A stretch of DNA of 64,000 bases, from positions 242,668 through 306,667 of the forward strand of contig NZ_CANKXG010000004.1 of the NCBI RefSeq assembly GCF_947487575.1, given 5' to 3'. Below, piece after piece: positions 35,363 through 45,410 of this stretch (its first letter is position 1; every line of letters begins with the position of its first letter). Made by a program: the position numbers and the translations under genes. This DNA comes from an uncultured Algibacter sp. GTDB lineage: Bacteria; Bacteroidota; Bacteroidia; Flavobacteriales; Flavobacteriaceae. The notes beneath the pieces were generated by a model. The model ran no database searches and was not told the DNA's origin. It was given only the letters and a program-made list of their open reading frames with translations.

Positions 35363-36205
35363 TTATTTTTCGGCCTGCTCAACTATAGTAATAGCGGCAA
35401 TCAAATTTTTAACATCAAAGTGGTCATCTTCATCATCAAATACTATAAAAGGTGCTAATTTATCTTCATTAAAACTATAGATTTTCCAACGTTTAAATTG
35501 ATATTCAAGTGCTGTGAAATTCTCGATCCAATCACCTGAGTTTAAATACATGGTTTTGCCATATTTATTCTCAAAATATTCCATTTTGGGTTGGTGAATA
35601 TGACCACAAATTACATAATCGTAATCGTTTTCAATCGCTAGTTCTGAAATCACTTTTTCAAAGTCATTTATATATTTTACTGCACCTTTTACTCCATTCT
35701 TTATGCGCTTAGAAAGTGAGTAGCGTTCTTTACCTCGTTTTTCTAAATACCAGTTAACGCCTCGGTTTAAAAGAGTTAATAAGTCGTATCCATATCCGCC
35801 AAGTTTAGCTAGCCATTTTGCATTTTGAATAGAAATATCAAAAACATCACCATGAAAAAACCATGCTGTTCTTCCGTCTAATTTTAAAACAGCTTTGTCA
35901 ACAATAGAAATGTTACCAATGGTTGTACCGCTAAACTTTCTAAGCATTTCGTCATGGTTTCCGGTAATATAAATAACCTCTACACCGTTTGATGCCATGG
36001 TCATTATCTTTTTAATAACTTTTAAATGAGCTTTTGGAAAGTATCTTTTGCTAAATTGCCAAATATCAATAATGTCTCCATTAAGTATTAATTTTTTTGG
36101 CTCAATACTGTTTAAATAGGTTAATAAATGTTTTGCGTGACAGCCATAGGTTCCTAGGTGCACGTCTGATATTACTACAATTTCTATTTTCCTTTTTATT
36201 TTCAA
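35363..36205 (-). CDS. UDP-2,3-diacylglucosamine diphosphatase-type metallophosphoesterase
   Basis: A 280-residue calcineurin-like phosphoesterase. The metal ligands follow the LpxH pattern: SDVHLG, NGDIID, TGNHDE, and CGHIHQPKM near the C-terminal third. Homologues in Flavobacteriia are taken to do the LpxH step of lipid A synthesis, hydrolysis of UDP-2,3-diacylglucosamine to lipid X. It is longer than E. coli LpxH, so a different phosphoester substrate is possible. It is divergent from aroC. Confidence 0.8.
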   Translation of the reverse strand: MKIKRKIEIVVISDVHLGTYGCHAKHLLTYLNSIEPKKLILNGDIIDIWQFSKRYFPKAHLKVIKKIMTMASNGVEVIYITGNHDEMLRKFSGTTIGNISIVDKAVLKLDGRTAWFFHGDVFDISIQNAKWLAKLGGYGYDLLTLLNRGVNWYLEKRGKERYSLSKRIKNGVKGAVKYINDFEKVISELAIENDYDYVICGHIHQPKMEYFENKYGKTMYLNSGDWIENFTALEYQFKRWKIYSFNEDKLAPFIVFDDEDDHFDVKNLIAAITIVEQAEK

Positions 36206-36380
36206 TTAGAGTAGTATTAGTACGAAATAAATAACACACTTTATTATTATGTAGTCATTACCATATAATTAATTGTACGTCAGAGGATTGTTAATTTATT
36301 GTTATGAGATTTATTAAGCTAAATACGATTTCATTTTCTTATTAATGGGATTAGTTTTATTTTAGCCGAAAATCAAAATT

Positions 36381-37442
36381 ATGGCAGGGAATTCCTTTGG
36401 AAAATTATTTAACCTAACCACTTATGGAGAATCTCACGGACCTGCTTTAGGCGGTGTAATTGATGGATGCCCTTCTGGAATTAAATTAGATTTAAATGAA
36501 ATTCAAAATGAATTAAACCGAAGAAGACCAGGGCAATCTGCTATTGTAACACAACGGAAAGAACCTGATACTGTAAAGTTTCATTCAGGGATTTTTGAAG
36601 GAATAACCACAGGAACTTCTATAGGCTTTGTTATTGAAAATACTAACCAAAAATCTCACGATTACTCGCATATAAAAAATAGTTACAGACCAAGCCATGC
36701 AGATTATACCTATGATAAAAAATATGGTGTACGAGATTACAGAGGTGGCGGACGTAGTTCTGCTAGAGAAACCGCATGTCGTGTTGTTGCTGGTGCCATA
36801 GCTAAACAAATGCTAAAAGACATTGAGATTACAGCTTATGTTTCTGGCGTTGGAAATATAAGGTTGGATAAACCATATAACGAAATAGATCTTACAAAAG
36901 TAGAGTCAAATATTGTGCGTTGTCCAGATCAAGACATGGCAGCAAAAATGGAAACTTACATTAAAGAAGTACGCGGAAAAGGCGATACAGTTGGTGGTAT
37001 TGTAAGTTGCGTTATAAAAAATGTACCGGTAGGTTTAGGCGAACCGGTGTTCGATAAATTGCATGCAGAATTAGGAAAAGCTATGTTATCGATAAACGCC
37101 GTAAAAGGTTTTGAGTATGGTAGTGGTTTTCACGGAAGCACCATGTATGGCAGCGACCATAACGATGCCTTTAATAATGATGGTTCAACAAAAACCAACT
37201 ATTCTGGTGGTATCCAAGGCGGAATAAGTAACGGTATGGATATCTATTTTAATGTGGCTTTTAAGCCTGTAGCAACACTAATTCAGAAATACGAAACCAT
37301 CGATAAGGCTGGAAACACTGTAGAAATGCAAGGTAAAGGACGTCACGACCCTTGTGTTGTTCCGCGCGCGGTGCCTATTGTTGAAGCTATGGCTGCATTG
37401 GTTTTAGCCGATTTCCATTTAATTAATAAGCTTTATAATTAA
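36381..37442 (+). CDS. aroC: Chorismate synthase
   Basis: A 353-residue protein of standard AroC length. Family signatures are present: [18 protein letters not shown] at the start, [28 protein letters not shown] and FEYGSGF. It makes chorismate from 5-enolpyruvylshikimate 3-phosphate using reduced FMN, the last step of the shikimate pathway. It stands alone here, divergent from the LpxH-like gene and followed by a 346-base stretch of dispersed repeats. Confidence 0.96.
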   Translation: MAGNSFGKLFNLTTYGESHGPALGGVIDGCPSGIKLDLNEIQNELNRRRPGQSAIVTQRKEPDTVKFHSGIFEGITTGTSIGFVIENTNQKSHDYSHIKNSYRPSHADYTYDKKYGVRDYRGGGRSSARETACRVVAGAIAKQMLKDIEITAYVSGVGNIRLDKPYNEIDLTKVESNIVRCPDQDMAAKMETYIKEVRGKGDTVGGIVSCVIKNVPVGLGEPVFDKLHAELGKAMLSINAVKGFEYGSGFHGSTMYGSDHNDAFNNDGSTKTNYSGGIQGGISNGMDIYFNVAFKPVATLIQKYETIDKAGNTVEMQGKGRHDPCVVPRAVPIVEAMAALVLADFHLINKLYN

Positions 37443-37450
37443 TTTTTTTA

Positions 37451-37781
37451 GAAGCTATTTCCCGCTTTCCGCTATATCTTTTTAAAATTACGTCATTGCA
37501 AGGAGTATGCGACGTGGTAATCTGTTAATTAACAGTTTCAAATCAAAAAATGTTGTTCTTAAGTTTTAAAAAGGATGCCGCTTCAATCGGGGCTAAATTA
37601 CCCGCCAAAGCAATTACTTTGAGCTAACTTGAGTTAGATTAACCAAACCATAAAACGCCTTTACAGATTTACTCACGTAAGTGATATTAGTGGATAGTCC
37701 ACAGCTTGATCCCGATAGCTATCCGGAGAAGTGCGAGGACTTGTAACGGATAGCCCGACCCCTTGTGGGTAACGCCCAAAT
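37451..37781 (+). repeat. Composite island of dispersed intergenic repeats
   Basis: The 346-base gap after aroC has no gene. It contains, in order: CCCGCTTTCCGCTATATC at about 37461-37478; an element at 37491-37524 of the CGTCATTGC...CGACGTGGTAATCTG type; GCCGCTTCAATCGGGGCTAA at about 37577; and a 109-base repeat (37673-37781) shared with 49244-49341. The two long copies are identical over the 30 bases 37731-37760 and 49291-49320. I recognise these as families scattered through flavobacterial genomes. Confidence 0.7.
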
Positions 37782-37788
37782 TATTTAT

Positions 37789-38670
37789 TTAACTAGGTTT
37801 TTTACCAGCATGTTTCCAACGTTTGTGAGTCCAGAAATAATATTCTGGTGCTTCGTAAATTTGTTCTTCAACACGCTTTAAATATAAATCGGTAAGTTTA
37901 AAATCTGTGTAGTCTTGACTATTGCTAATAATATCAGTAAAAGTAGCTTCGTAATAACCTCGTTTTACCTTTTTAACTTTTAAAAAAAGCGTTACCATAT
38001 CTAAGCGTTTAGCAAGTACCTCTGCACCAACATGAACAGGAACCTCGATACCCATAAAATTTTGCCAATAAATAGCTTTTTTAAGTTTTGGAGACTGATC
38101 AAAAACAAAACCATTAAGGGTTAATTCGTTATTTCTTTTTGCATTTATAAGTGTTGGAAATGTTTCTCTTGTAGTAATTAAATAACTATTATACTTAGCA
38201 CGAATGCGTTTTACAAGGGCATCAAAATACTTGTTACTAAGCCTCTTGTAAACAGCGTAACCTTTATGTTTTATGTGTGTTTGTAGAATAAAAATCCATT
38301 CCCAACTGGCGTAGTGTCCCATAAACAAAACAATACTTCTATGCTCTTTTTCAAGCTTATGAATCTCCTCAACATTAGTAAAAACATAGCGCTTTTGCAT
38401 TTCGGTTTGAGAAATAGTAATAGATTTTATAGCCTCAACCATCATATCACATAAATGATGATAAAAACGTTTTCTAATGGCTAATATTTCTTTTTCTGAT
38501 TTATCTGGAAGTGCAAGCTTTAAGTTATCCAGAACAACATGTTTTCTATAACCAATAATGTAATAAAGTAACCCATAAAAGCCATCAGATAATAAATACA
38601 ATATTCTAAAAGGTAATATAGATATTATCCATAAAAGTGGATAAACCAGAATATAAACTAGAAATTGCAT
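37789..38670 (-). CDS. Lysophospholipid/lipid A acyltransferase (LpxL/HtrB-like)
   Basis: A 293-residue protein with one N-terminal membrane helix (residues about 3-20) and a lauroyl/myristoyl acyltransferase domain. The catalytic H-x4-E pair is seen in GHYASWEW (near residue 118). Enzymes of this family add secondary acyl chains to lipid A in the inner membrane; in Bacteroidota some instead make aminolipids. The FDQSPKLKKAIYW region is typical of Bacteroidota members. It is divergent from the rhomboid gene. Confidence 0.85.
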   Translation of the reverse strand: MQFLVYILVYPLLWIISILPFRILYLLSDGFYGLLYYIIGYRKHVVLDNLKLALPDKSEKEILAIRKRFYHHLCDMMVEAIKSITISQTEMQKRYVFTNVEEIHKLEKEHRSIVLFMGHYASWEWIFILQTHIKHKGYAVYKRLSNKYFDALVKRIRAKYNSYLITTRETFPTLINAKRNNELTLNGFVFDQSPKLKKAIYWQNFMGIEVPVHVGAEVLAKRLDMVTLFLKVKKVKRGYYEATFTDIISNSQDYTDFKLTDLYLKRVEEQIYEAPEYYFWTHKRWKHAGKKPS

Positions 38671-38680
38671 GAATTAGTTT

Positions 38681-38701
38681 TAGATTTGTAGCGCAAATAT
38701 A
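38681..38701. promoter_or_regulatory. Overlapping divergent -7 boxes
   Basis: The 61-base gap between the acyltransferase and rhomboid genes holds TAGATTTG (38681-38688, plus) and, reading the other way, TATATTTG (38701-38694, minus). Both match the Bacteroidota -7 consensus TAnnTTTG and together form an imperfect palindrome. Clear -33 boxes are not seen. Confidence 0.45.
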
Positions 38702-38731
38702 AATTAATTTGATTTTAAACGTTCTAACCTT

Positions 38732-39382
38732 ATGGGTAATTTAGATTTAGTAACCATTATAATTATTGCAGCGAATGTGATTATCTCTTATAAAGGTTTT
38801 AGTGATTATGGTTTTTTTGATAAGTATAAATTCAATGTAGGTGGTGTTAAACGCGGGGAACAAGTAAGGTTGCTTAGTTCTGGTTTTTTGCATGCAGACA
38901 CGCAACACTTATTATTTAACATGTTTTCGCTATACTTTTTTGCAGATGTTGTTATAGCTCTTTTAAGTCCAATTCAGTTTTTATTAGTTTATTTTGGAAG
39001 TCTTTTAGTAGGTAATTTATTATCGCTTTATTTCCATAAAAATGAATATCATTATAGCGCAGTAGGAGCAAGTGGAGCGGTAAGTGGCGTTATTTATTCA
39101 GCCATATTATTACAACCAGGAATGAACTTATATATGTTTTTTATCCCTATACCAATTCCTGCATACATCTTCGGTATTGGCTATTTATTATATTCAATTT
39201 ATGGCATGAAAAATAGAATAGGTAACATTGGTCATGATGCGCATTTTGGAGGGGCTGTTGGTGGTTATTTGATAACCTTATTATTATCACCTTGGTTATT
39301 TGAAACCAATTTGCTCATGATTGTTTTATTAGCAATTCCAATTATTATTTTGTTTGGGTTGAAGAAGCTAGGGAAGATATAA
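38732..39382 (+). CDS. Rhomboid family intramembrane serine protease
   Basis: A 216-residue protein with about six membrane helices. The catalytic Ser lies in VGASGAVSGVIYS (near residue 112) and the catalytic His in GHDAHFGGAVGG (near residue 172). Rhomboids cut membrane helices within the bilayer; natural substrates in Flavobacteriia are unknown. The start ATG follows the divergent -7 box by about 45 bases. The stop codon is part of a large terminator hairpin. Confidence 0.92.
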   Translation: MGNLDLVTIIIIAANVIISYKGFSDYGFFDKYKFNVGGVKRGEQVRLLSSGFLHADTQHLLFNMFSLYFFADVVIALLSPIQFLLVYFGSLLVGNLLSLYFHKNEYHYSAVGASGAVSGVIYSAILLQPGMNLYMFFIPIPIPAYIFGIGYLLYSIYGMKNRIGNIGHDAHFGGAVGGYLITLLLSPWLFETNLLMIVLLAIPIIILFGLKKLGKI

Positions 39383-39445
39383 GTATTTCTAAAATAAAAA
39401 GGCTAATTCAATTATTGAGTTAGCCTTTTTATTTTAGAAATACTT
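39381..39445. terminator. Bidirectional terminator with 31-base arms
   Basis: Inverted repeat with 31-base arms (39381-39411 and 39415-39445), one mismatch that still gives a G-U pair, and a 3-base loop. Core AAAAAGGCTAA/TTAGCCTTTTT. The left arm starts inside the stop codon of the rhomboid gene; the right arm ends three bases past the stop of the convergent lipoprotein gene. Confidence 0.88.
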
Positions 39446-39448
39446 ATA

Positions 39449-40231
39449 TTATTCATAGATATATTCAATTAAAGTTTCTTCCTCAAGCTCTCCATCGTAG
39501 AAATCTTTATAAATGGCAGTAATTGGATATCCATTTTCATTATACGTGTAGTCATATGTTTCTTTATAAATATCGACAAAATCATTATCTGTTCTTTCTT
39601 TTATGTTTTCTGTAAAGCCTTCTAAGCCGCCAAAATCAATTGATACCAGATTTATGACCTCCATTTGTTCAACATTTTTAAAAACACCATTTTTATTATC
39701 ATACTCAAATATTAATTCATAATCATCATCATCATCATTAACTTGACTTATTATATTCTTTCCATCATAGGAAATAAGATTTGTTCTGCTTAAAGTAGTT
39801 TGAGAATTTAAATCACCAATATAGGCATCTAATTTGATAGTATTATTTGAATTATGAGTAAACTCATATCTAAAAGTATTATTATCAATTATATGCAGGA
39901 TATAGCTACCTATTTTATCATCTTCATTGTATGTAATTATTGTGTAGGCATCAACTACTCCATCAATAGTTGAATTTACTCTCACTAAATTACCATTTTC
40001 ATATAAGTAATCTGTAAAGGAACCACCTCCATAATCTACGCTAACTAATTTATTGCCATCATAACTAAATGTTTCAGAATATTCATCAATAGTTCCTTTA
40101 TTATAAACTATTTTCTTTAATAATGTATTATCAGTAGTTTCCTCATCATCATCTTTATCATTTGAAGATTCAGTACTACAAGCAAAAAAAGTAGCACATA
40201 GGATAAAAAGTAGGAATTTGTTAAATTTCAT
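39449..40231 (-). CDS. Putative lipoprotein with RHS/YD-like beta-strand repeats
   Basis: A 260-residue protein with a lipoprotein signal (MKFNKFLLFILCATFFAC, lipobox cysteine at residue 18) followed by an acidic linker (NDKDDDEETTDN). The mature part has repeated short strands of the type Y-x-x-N-G-x-x, such as FSYDGNKLVSVDY and YLYENGNLVRV, which recalls the DUF4595 and YD-repeat-like proteins of Bacteroidota. Function unknown, probably on the cell surface. It shares the giant terminator with the rhomboid gene. Confidence 0.68.
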   Translation of the reverse strand: MKFNKFLLFILCATFFACSTESSNDKDDDEETTDNTLLKKIVYNKGTIDEYSETFSYDGNKLVSVDYGGGSFTDYLYENGNLVRVNSTIDGVVDAYTIITYNEDDKIGSYILHIIDNNTFRYEFTHNSNNTIKLDAYIGDLNSQTTLSRTNLISYDGKNIISQVNDDDDDYELIFEYDNKNGVFKNVEQMEVINLVSIDFGGLEGFTENIKERTDNDFVDIYKETYDYTYNENGYPITAIYKDFYDGELEEETLIEYIYE

Positions 40232-40470
40232 TTTATATAATTTTTGAGTTACAAAGGCGCAAATGTAGTCTTATATTCTTACATAACTAGATTTAATTAG
40301 TAAATTTAGATGAACAACATTTAATTATTGGCACAGCTATTGAATTTATAGTTATGTTGGATATATTGAATTTGTTTAAAATCGCTTATATTCAGCGGTT
40401 TAATGTATTTTCTATAAACGTGAATAAATGCTCAATCTAGTTTTAATGACAGATTGACCTAAATATAAAT

Positions 40471-42921
40471 ATGAAGAAATCTAAATTTACTACCCTTGAC
40501 AGTTTGTCATTACAGGAATTTGATGAAAACTCAGAGTTAATTCCGTTAATGACACCCGAGGATGAAGAAGCAATAAATAATGAAGAGTTACCAGAAACTC
40601 TACCAATTCTATCATTAAGAAACACTGTGTTATTTCCAGGTGTTGTTATTCCTATAACAGCAGGTAGAGATGCCTCAATTAAGCTAATAAATGATGCTAA
40701 TAAAGGCGGAAAAGTTATTGGCGTCGTAGCCCAAAAAGATGAATCGGTTGAGAAACCTACTGCAAAAGATATTCATGAAACGGGAACAGTTGCCAGGATT
40801 TTACGTGTTTTAAAAATGCCAGACGGCAACGTAACGGTAATTATTCAAGGTAAAAAACGTTTTAAAGTAGCTGAAGTGCTTACTGAAGAGCCTTATATGA
40901 ACGCTACGATAAGAGATATTCCTGAAGCAAAACCAGCTCAAAAAAACAAGGAATTTTCAGCTATAATTGACTCTATAAAAGAGTTAGCTTTAGAAATAAT
41001 TAAGGAAAGCCCAAATATTCCAAGTGAGGCTTCTTTTGCTATTAAGAATATTGAAAGTAATTCATTTCTGGTAAACTTTGTATCTTCAAACATGAATCTT
41101 TCTGTTGACGAAAAACAAAAGCTTTTAGAAATTGACGACCTTAAAAAACGTGCTTTAGCTACGCTTAAGTTTATGAATGTTGAGTTTCAGAAATTGGAAC
41201 TTAAGAATGATATTCAGTCTAAGGTTCAAATGGATATGAGCCAACAACAGCGTGAGTACTTCTTGCATCAGCAAATGAAAACCATTCAAGAAGAATTGGG
41301 TGGCGTGAGTCATGATGAAGAAATTGATGAAATGAAAGCTAAGGCTAGCACGAAGCTTTGGGATGAAGATGTAGCAAAACATTTTGAAAAAGAAATTGCC
41401 AAAATGCAACGTATGAATCCACAAGTTGCTGAGTATTCTATTCAAAGAAACTATTTAGAACTATTTTTAGATTTACCATGGAATGAGTTTAGTAAGGATA
41501 AGTTCGACCTGAAACGTGCCATGAAGATTTTAGACAGAGACCATTTTGGCTTAGAAGATGTAAAACGAAGAATTATAGAATATCTGGCTGTTTTAAAACT
41601 TCGTAATGATATGAAATCACCAATTTTATGTCTTTACGGACCTCCAGGAGTTGGGAAAACATCTTTAGGAAAATCGATTGCTGAGGCATTAGGGCGTGAG
41701 TATGTTCGAATTTCTTTAGGTGGTTTGCGAGACGAAGCGGAAATACGCGGACATAGAAAAACATATATTGGTGCTATGCCAGGACGTATTATTCAAAGTT
41801 TAAAAAAGGCGGGCACATCAAACCCAGTTTTTGTCTTGGATGAAATTGATAAATTGTCAAATTCGCATCAAGGAGATCCATCATCCGCTATGTTGGAAGT
41901 ATTAGATCCAGAACAAAATAACGAGTTTTATGATAATTTTTTAGAAATGGGTTATGATCTTTCTAAAGTTATGTTCATTGCTACTTCCAATAGTTTATCA
42001 ACTATTCAGCCAGCTTTGCGTGATAGAATGGAAATCATAAACGTTACTGGTTATACTATAGAAGAGAAGGTGGAAATTGCAAAACGCCATTTATTACCTA
42101 AACAATTAAAAGAGCACGGTTTAACGGATAAGCATTTAAAAGTAGGTAAACCTCAATTAGAAAAAATTGTTGAAGGTTATACTCGAGAATCTGGTGTTCG
42201 TGGGTTAGAAAAACAAGTTGCAAAAATGGTACGCTATGCGGCCAAAAATATTGCCATGGAAGAAGACTACAACATCAAAGTATCTAACGAAGATATTATT
42301 GAAGTTTTAGGTGGTCCAAAATTAGAACGTGATAAATACGAAAATAACAATGTTGCTGGTGTGGTAACTGGTTTAGCATGGACTCGTGTTGGAGGTGATA
42401 TCTTGTTTATAGAATCTATTCTTTCAAAAGGAAAAGGCACAATGAACATTACCGGAAACTTGGGTAAAGTCATGAAAGAGTCTGCTACTATTGCTATGGA
42501 GTATATTAAATCTAATGCTGATAAATTTGGAATTGATATTTCCATTTTTGAAAAATACAATGTACACATACACGTGCCTGAAGGTGCAACTCCAAAAGAT
42601 GGTCCTAGTGCGGGTGTAACCATGTTAACCTCATTGGTTTCACTTTTTACTCAAAAAAAGGTAAAGAAAAGTTTAGCTATGACTGGCGAAATTACACTTC
42701 GAGGTAAAGTATTACCTGTTGGCGGCATTAAAGAAAAAATATTGGCAGCAAAACGTGCACGTATTAAAGAAATTTTATTGTGTGAAGATAATAGACGTGA
42801 TATTGAAGAAATTAAACCAGAATATTTAAAAGGTTTAACGTTCCATTATGTAACGGATATGAGCGATGTTATTGATATTGCGGTAACCAAGCAAAAAGTA
42901 CAGCATGCAAAAAAATTATAA
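40471..42921 (+). CDS. lon: ATP-dependent endopeptidase La
   Basis: An 816-residue protein with all Lon parts: LON substrate-binding domain (about 45-245), coiled-coil linker, AAA+ domain with Walker [14 protein letters not shown] and Walker [10 protein letters not shown], and a C-terminal protease domain with Ser in DGPSAGVTM and Lys in [13 protein letters not shown]. Lon degrades damaged and regulatory proteins in the cytoplasm. The N-terminal extension of about 40 acidic residues is common in Bacteroidota. The coding end overlaps the LysM gene by 17 bases. Confidence 0.96.
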   Translation: MKKSKFTTLDSLSLQEFDENSELIPLMTPEDEEAINNEELPETLPILSLRNTVLFPGVVIPITAGRDASIKLINDANKGGKVIGVVAQKDESVEKPTAKDIHETGTVARILRVLKMPDGNVTVIIQGKKRFKVAEVLTEEPYMNATIRDIPEAKPAQKNKEFSAIIDSIKELALEIIKESPNIPSEASFAIKNIESNSFLVNFVSSNMNLSVDEKQKLLEIDDLKKRALATLKFMNVEFQKLELKNDIQSKVQMDMSQQQREYFLHQQMKTIQEELGGVSHDEEIDEMKAKASTKLWDEDVAKHFEKEIAKMQRMNPQVAEYSIQRNYLELFLDLPWNEFSKDKFDLKRAMKILDRDHFGLEDVKRRIIEYLAVLKLRNDMKSPILCLYGPPGVGKTSLGKSIAEALGREYVRISLGGLRDEAEIRGHRKTYIGAMPGRIIQSLKKAGTSNPVFVLDEIDKLSNSHQGDPSSAMLEVLDPEQNNEFYDNFLEMGYDLSKVMFIATSNSLSTIQPALRDRMEIINVTGYTIEEKVEIAKRHLLPKQLKEHGLTDKHLKVGKPQLEKIVEGYTRESGVRGLEKQVAKMVRYAAKNIAMEEDYNIKVSNEDIIEVLGGPKLERDKYENNNVAGVVTGLAWTRVGGDILFIESILSKGKGTMNITGNLGKVMKESATIAMEYIKSNADKFGIDISIFEKYNVHIHVPEGATPKDGPSAGVTMLTSLVSLFTQKKVKKSLAMTGEITLRGKVLPVGGIKEKILAAKRARIKEILLCEDNRRDIEEIKPEYLKGLTFHYVTDMSDVIDIAVTKQKVQHAKKL

Positions 42922-43432
42922 GATTTTAGTATTAATTATGGTTGTTCTAACCTGTAAATACAATTTGCAGGCGCAAACCAAAATTATTTATAAAGATGTT
43001 CTATTAAATGGAAAACCAGCAAAGTTAAATGTAGCTACTGGAGAGTTTACATTAATTGACTCGAGTGGGAATGATTCAATTGTTAATGCTCGAAAAAGCA
43101 ATGAAGATAATTCAATAAAAAGGTTGAATTATCATACTGTAAAGCCAGGAGACAATTTGGCGATAATATCACAGCAGTATGGGCTTACAATTAATAAAAT
43201 AAAAGAAGTTAATAATTTAAAAACAACTTTGGTTAGTGTTGGACAGAAGCTTCGTGTTAGAAACTTTGATGAAGAAGAACAAAGTAATTTAGATGATATT
43301 TGGGTGGTTTCAAAAGGAAACACATTGTACTCCATTTCAAGAAAAACGGGTGTAAGCATTGAAACTATTAAGCTTTTAAATGGGTTGAAGAGTAACCATT
43401 TATCAATAGGGCAAAAGCTGTATTTAAAATAG
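42905..43432 (+). CDS. Exported protein with two LysM domains
   Basis: A 175-residue protein. It has a signal peptide (residues 1-23, ending LQAQ), a short N-terminal region and two LysM modules: residues about 78-118 ([20 protein letters not shown]) and about 131-175 ([16 protein letters not shown]). LysM binds the sugar chain of peptidoglycan. The start lies inside the last 17 bases of lon, so translation may be coupled. An ATG is used, MQKNYK. porQ follows 74 bases on. Confidence 0.82.
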   Translation: MQKNYKILVLIMVVLTCKYNLQAQTKIIYKDVLLNGKPAKLNVATGEFTLIDSSGNDSIVNARKSNEDNSIKRLNYHTVKPGDNLAIISQQYGLTINKIKEVNNLKTTLVSVGQKLRVRNFDEEEQSNLDDIWVVSKGNTLYSISRKTGVSIETIKLLNGLKSNHLSIGQKLYLK

Positions 43433-43506
43433 AAATATAGATTTTAAAAAAATAAACTAAGGATGCTGACGTTTTAGTATAGATTCATTTACTTTGTATC
43501 CCAAAT

Positions 43507-44526
43507 ATGCTAAGGAAAATTATTACCTGTTTTTGTTTAACATTAGCGTCTCTCACAATGGCACAGGTTGGAGGAGAAGCAACATATCAATTTCTTAATT
43601 TAGTGTCATCACCTCGTCAAGCAGCACTAGGAGGTAAGGTTTTAACTAATGTTGATTATGATGTTACGCAAGCTATCTATAATCCAGCTACCATTAATGC
43701 TGAAATGGATAATCAATTAGCTTTAAATTACACAAGCCATTTAGGTGAAATAGGATATGGAACAGCAGCTTATGCTTATACGCTAGATAGGCGAACTCAA
43801 ACGCTTCATGCTGGTATTACTTATGTAAATTATGGTTCTTTTGATGGTTATGATGAGATAGGCAATTCTACGGGCACATTTACTGGAAGTGAAACAGCAC
43901 TGTCGTTTGGATATGCTTCACAAATTGGCTATTCTGATTTTTATTTTGGTGCAAGTATAAAATTAATTACATCAAAATTAGAGCAGTATACTTCATTTGG
44001 TGCAGCTGCAGATTTAGGTTTATTATATATTAATGAAGAGCTAGATTTTAATGCCGCTTTAGTAGTAAGAAATTTAGGTTCTCAAATAACAACTTATGCA
44101 GGCTTAAACGAGAAATTACCATTTGAAGTCGCGTTTGGAATGTCTCAACGCCTAGAAAATGTACCAATTCGTTGGCATGTAACTTTAGAGAACTTACAAG
44201 AATGGCCAATTTCAAGGCCAAATCCAGCGCGGGCAACAAGTGATTTGTCTGGAAATCAATCTTCAGAAGAAATTGGGTTTTTGGGTCAAGTTATAAGGCA
44301 TACTATTGTAGGTGCAGAATTATTTCCTGAGGGTGGTTTTAATATTAGGCTAGGATATAATTTTAGAAGAGGCGAGGAATTAAGGATTATAGATCAACGA
44401 AACTTTTCGGGATTATCCGCAGGTATTTCTATAAAAATGAATAAAATGCGTTTTAGCTATACACATGCAAAGTATACAGGTGCTGCAAACTCAAATTTTT
44501 TCGGTTTGCAGATAGATTTAAGGTAA
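43507..44526 (+). CDS. porQ: Type IX secretion system protein PorQ
   Basis: A 339-residue outer membrane barrel protein. After the signal peptide (ending TMAQ) comes GGEATYQFLNLVSSPRQAAL, the highly typical start of PorQ, and the barrel ends in QIDLR. PorQ works with PorU, PorV and PorZ in the attachment complex that trims T9SS cargo and fixes it on the cell surface. It is followed by cmk 98 bases on; porQ next to cmk is a common arrangement in Bacteroidota. Confidence 0.92.
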   Translation: MLRKIITCFCLTLASLTMAQVGGEATYQFLNLVSSPRQAALGGKVLTNVDYDVTQAIYNPATINAEMDNQLALNYTSHLGEIGYGTAAYAYTLDRRTQTLHAGITYVNYGSFDGYDEIGNSTGTFTGSETALSFGYASQIGYSDFYFGASIKLITSKLEQYTSFGAAADLGLLYINEELDFNAALVVRNLGSQITTYAGLNEKLPFEVAFGMSQRLENVPIRWHVTLENLQEWPISRPNPARATSDLSGNQSSEEIGFLGQVIRHTIVGAELFPEGGFNIRLGYNFRRGEELRIIDQRNFSGLSAGISIKMNKMRFSYTHAKYTGAANSNFFGLQIDLR

Positions 44527-44623
44527 ATACTACTATAAATCAAAGGATATTATTTTTAACGTTATGCATTTCTAAACTTTAACATACTTTAATTATTTTA
44601 GCGCACTCAAGGCACTAATACGA

Positions 44624-45319
44624 ATGAATAAAATAACCATTGCTATAGACGGGTTTTCCTCAACAGGTAAAAGTACAGTTGCAAAACAACTGGCAAAAGC
44701 ATTAGGTTATGTGTATGTAGATACAGGAGCTATGTACCGAGCGGTAACTTTGTATGCCATGCAAAGCGGACTTATAAATAATTCAGATTTTAATGTTGAA
44801 GCTTTAATTTATCAATTATCAAATATTAATATTAGTTTTAAGTTTAATGCTGCTTTGGGGTTTGCCGAGGTTTATTTAAATGATGTTAATATTGAAAAGA
44901 AAATAAGGACACTAGAAGTTTCAAGTTTTGTAAGTAAAGTAGCTGCAATATCTAAGGTTCGTAAAAAATTAGTTGAGCAACAACAAAAAATGGGTCATGA
45001 TAAGGGAGTGGTAATGGATGGTAGAGATATTGGAACGGTTGTTTTTCCTGATGCTGAGCTTAAATTATTCATGACAGCTTCAGCCGAAACTAGAGCAGAG
45101 CGTCGTTTTCAAGAATTAATAGAAAGAGGTGATAAGGTAGATTATAAAGATGTCCTACAGAACGTTCAAGAACGCGATTATATTGATTCTAATAGAGCAG
45201 ATTCTCCACTAATAAAAGCAAAAGACGCTATTGAAATCGATAATTCTCACATGAGCCTAGATGAACAATTCAATAAAATTTTAAAATTAGCAAATATGAC
45301 TATTGAAGATTTGGAATAA
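44624..45319 (+). CDS. cmk: (d)CMP kinase
   Basis: A 231-residue protein of standard length. The P-loop (IDGFSSTGKSTVAKQLAKAL), the substrate-binding DTGAMYRAVTLYA and MDGRDIGTVVFPDAELK are seen. It phosphorylates CMP and dCMP to the diphosphates with ATP. It is the last gene of the plus-strand group lon-LysM-porQ-cmk and converges with the Kbp-like gene, with a terminator in the 91-base gap. Confidence 0.94.
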   Translation: MNKITIAIDGFSSTGKSTVAKQLAKALGYVYVDTGAMYRAVTLYAMQSGLINNSDFNVEALIYQLSNINISFKFNAALGFAEVYLNDVNIEKKIRTLEVSSFVSKVAAISKVRKKLVEQQQKMGHDKGVVMDGRDIGTVVFPDAELKLFMTASAETRAERRFQELIERGDKVDYKDVLQNVQERDYIDSNRADSPLIKAKDAIEIDNSHMSLDEQFNKILKLANMTIEDLE

Positions 45320-45353
45320 ACACAAGTTTGTACCAAGTTTTCAATTTCAAAAA

Positions 45354-45387
45354 AAAACGAACCCTTAAATGAATAAAGATTCGTTTT
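45354..45387. terminator. Bidirectional terminator between cmk and the Kbp-like gene
   Basis: Arms AAAACGAA (45354-45361) and TTCGTTTT (45380-45387) pair perfectly. An A-run lies before the left arm and a T-run in the right arm, so both converging genes can use it. Confidence 0.6.
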
Positions 45388-45410
45388 ATAAATTTATAAT
45401 TATTGTATTT

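Noticed and set aside
42267..42623. Minus-strand open frame of 118 codons
   Set aside because: Antisense shadow of the lon protease domain.
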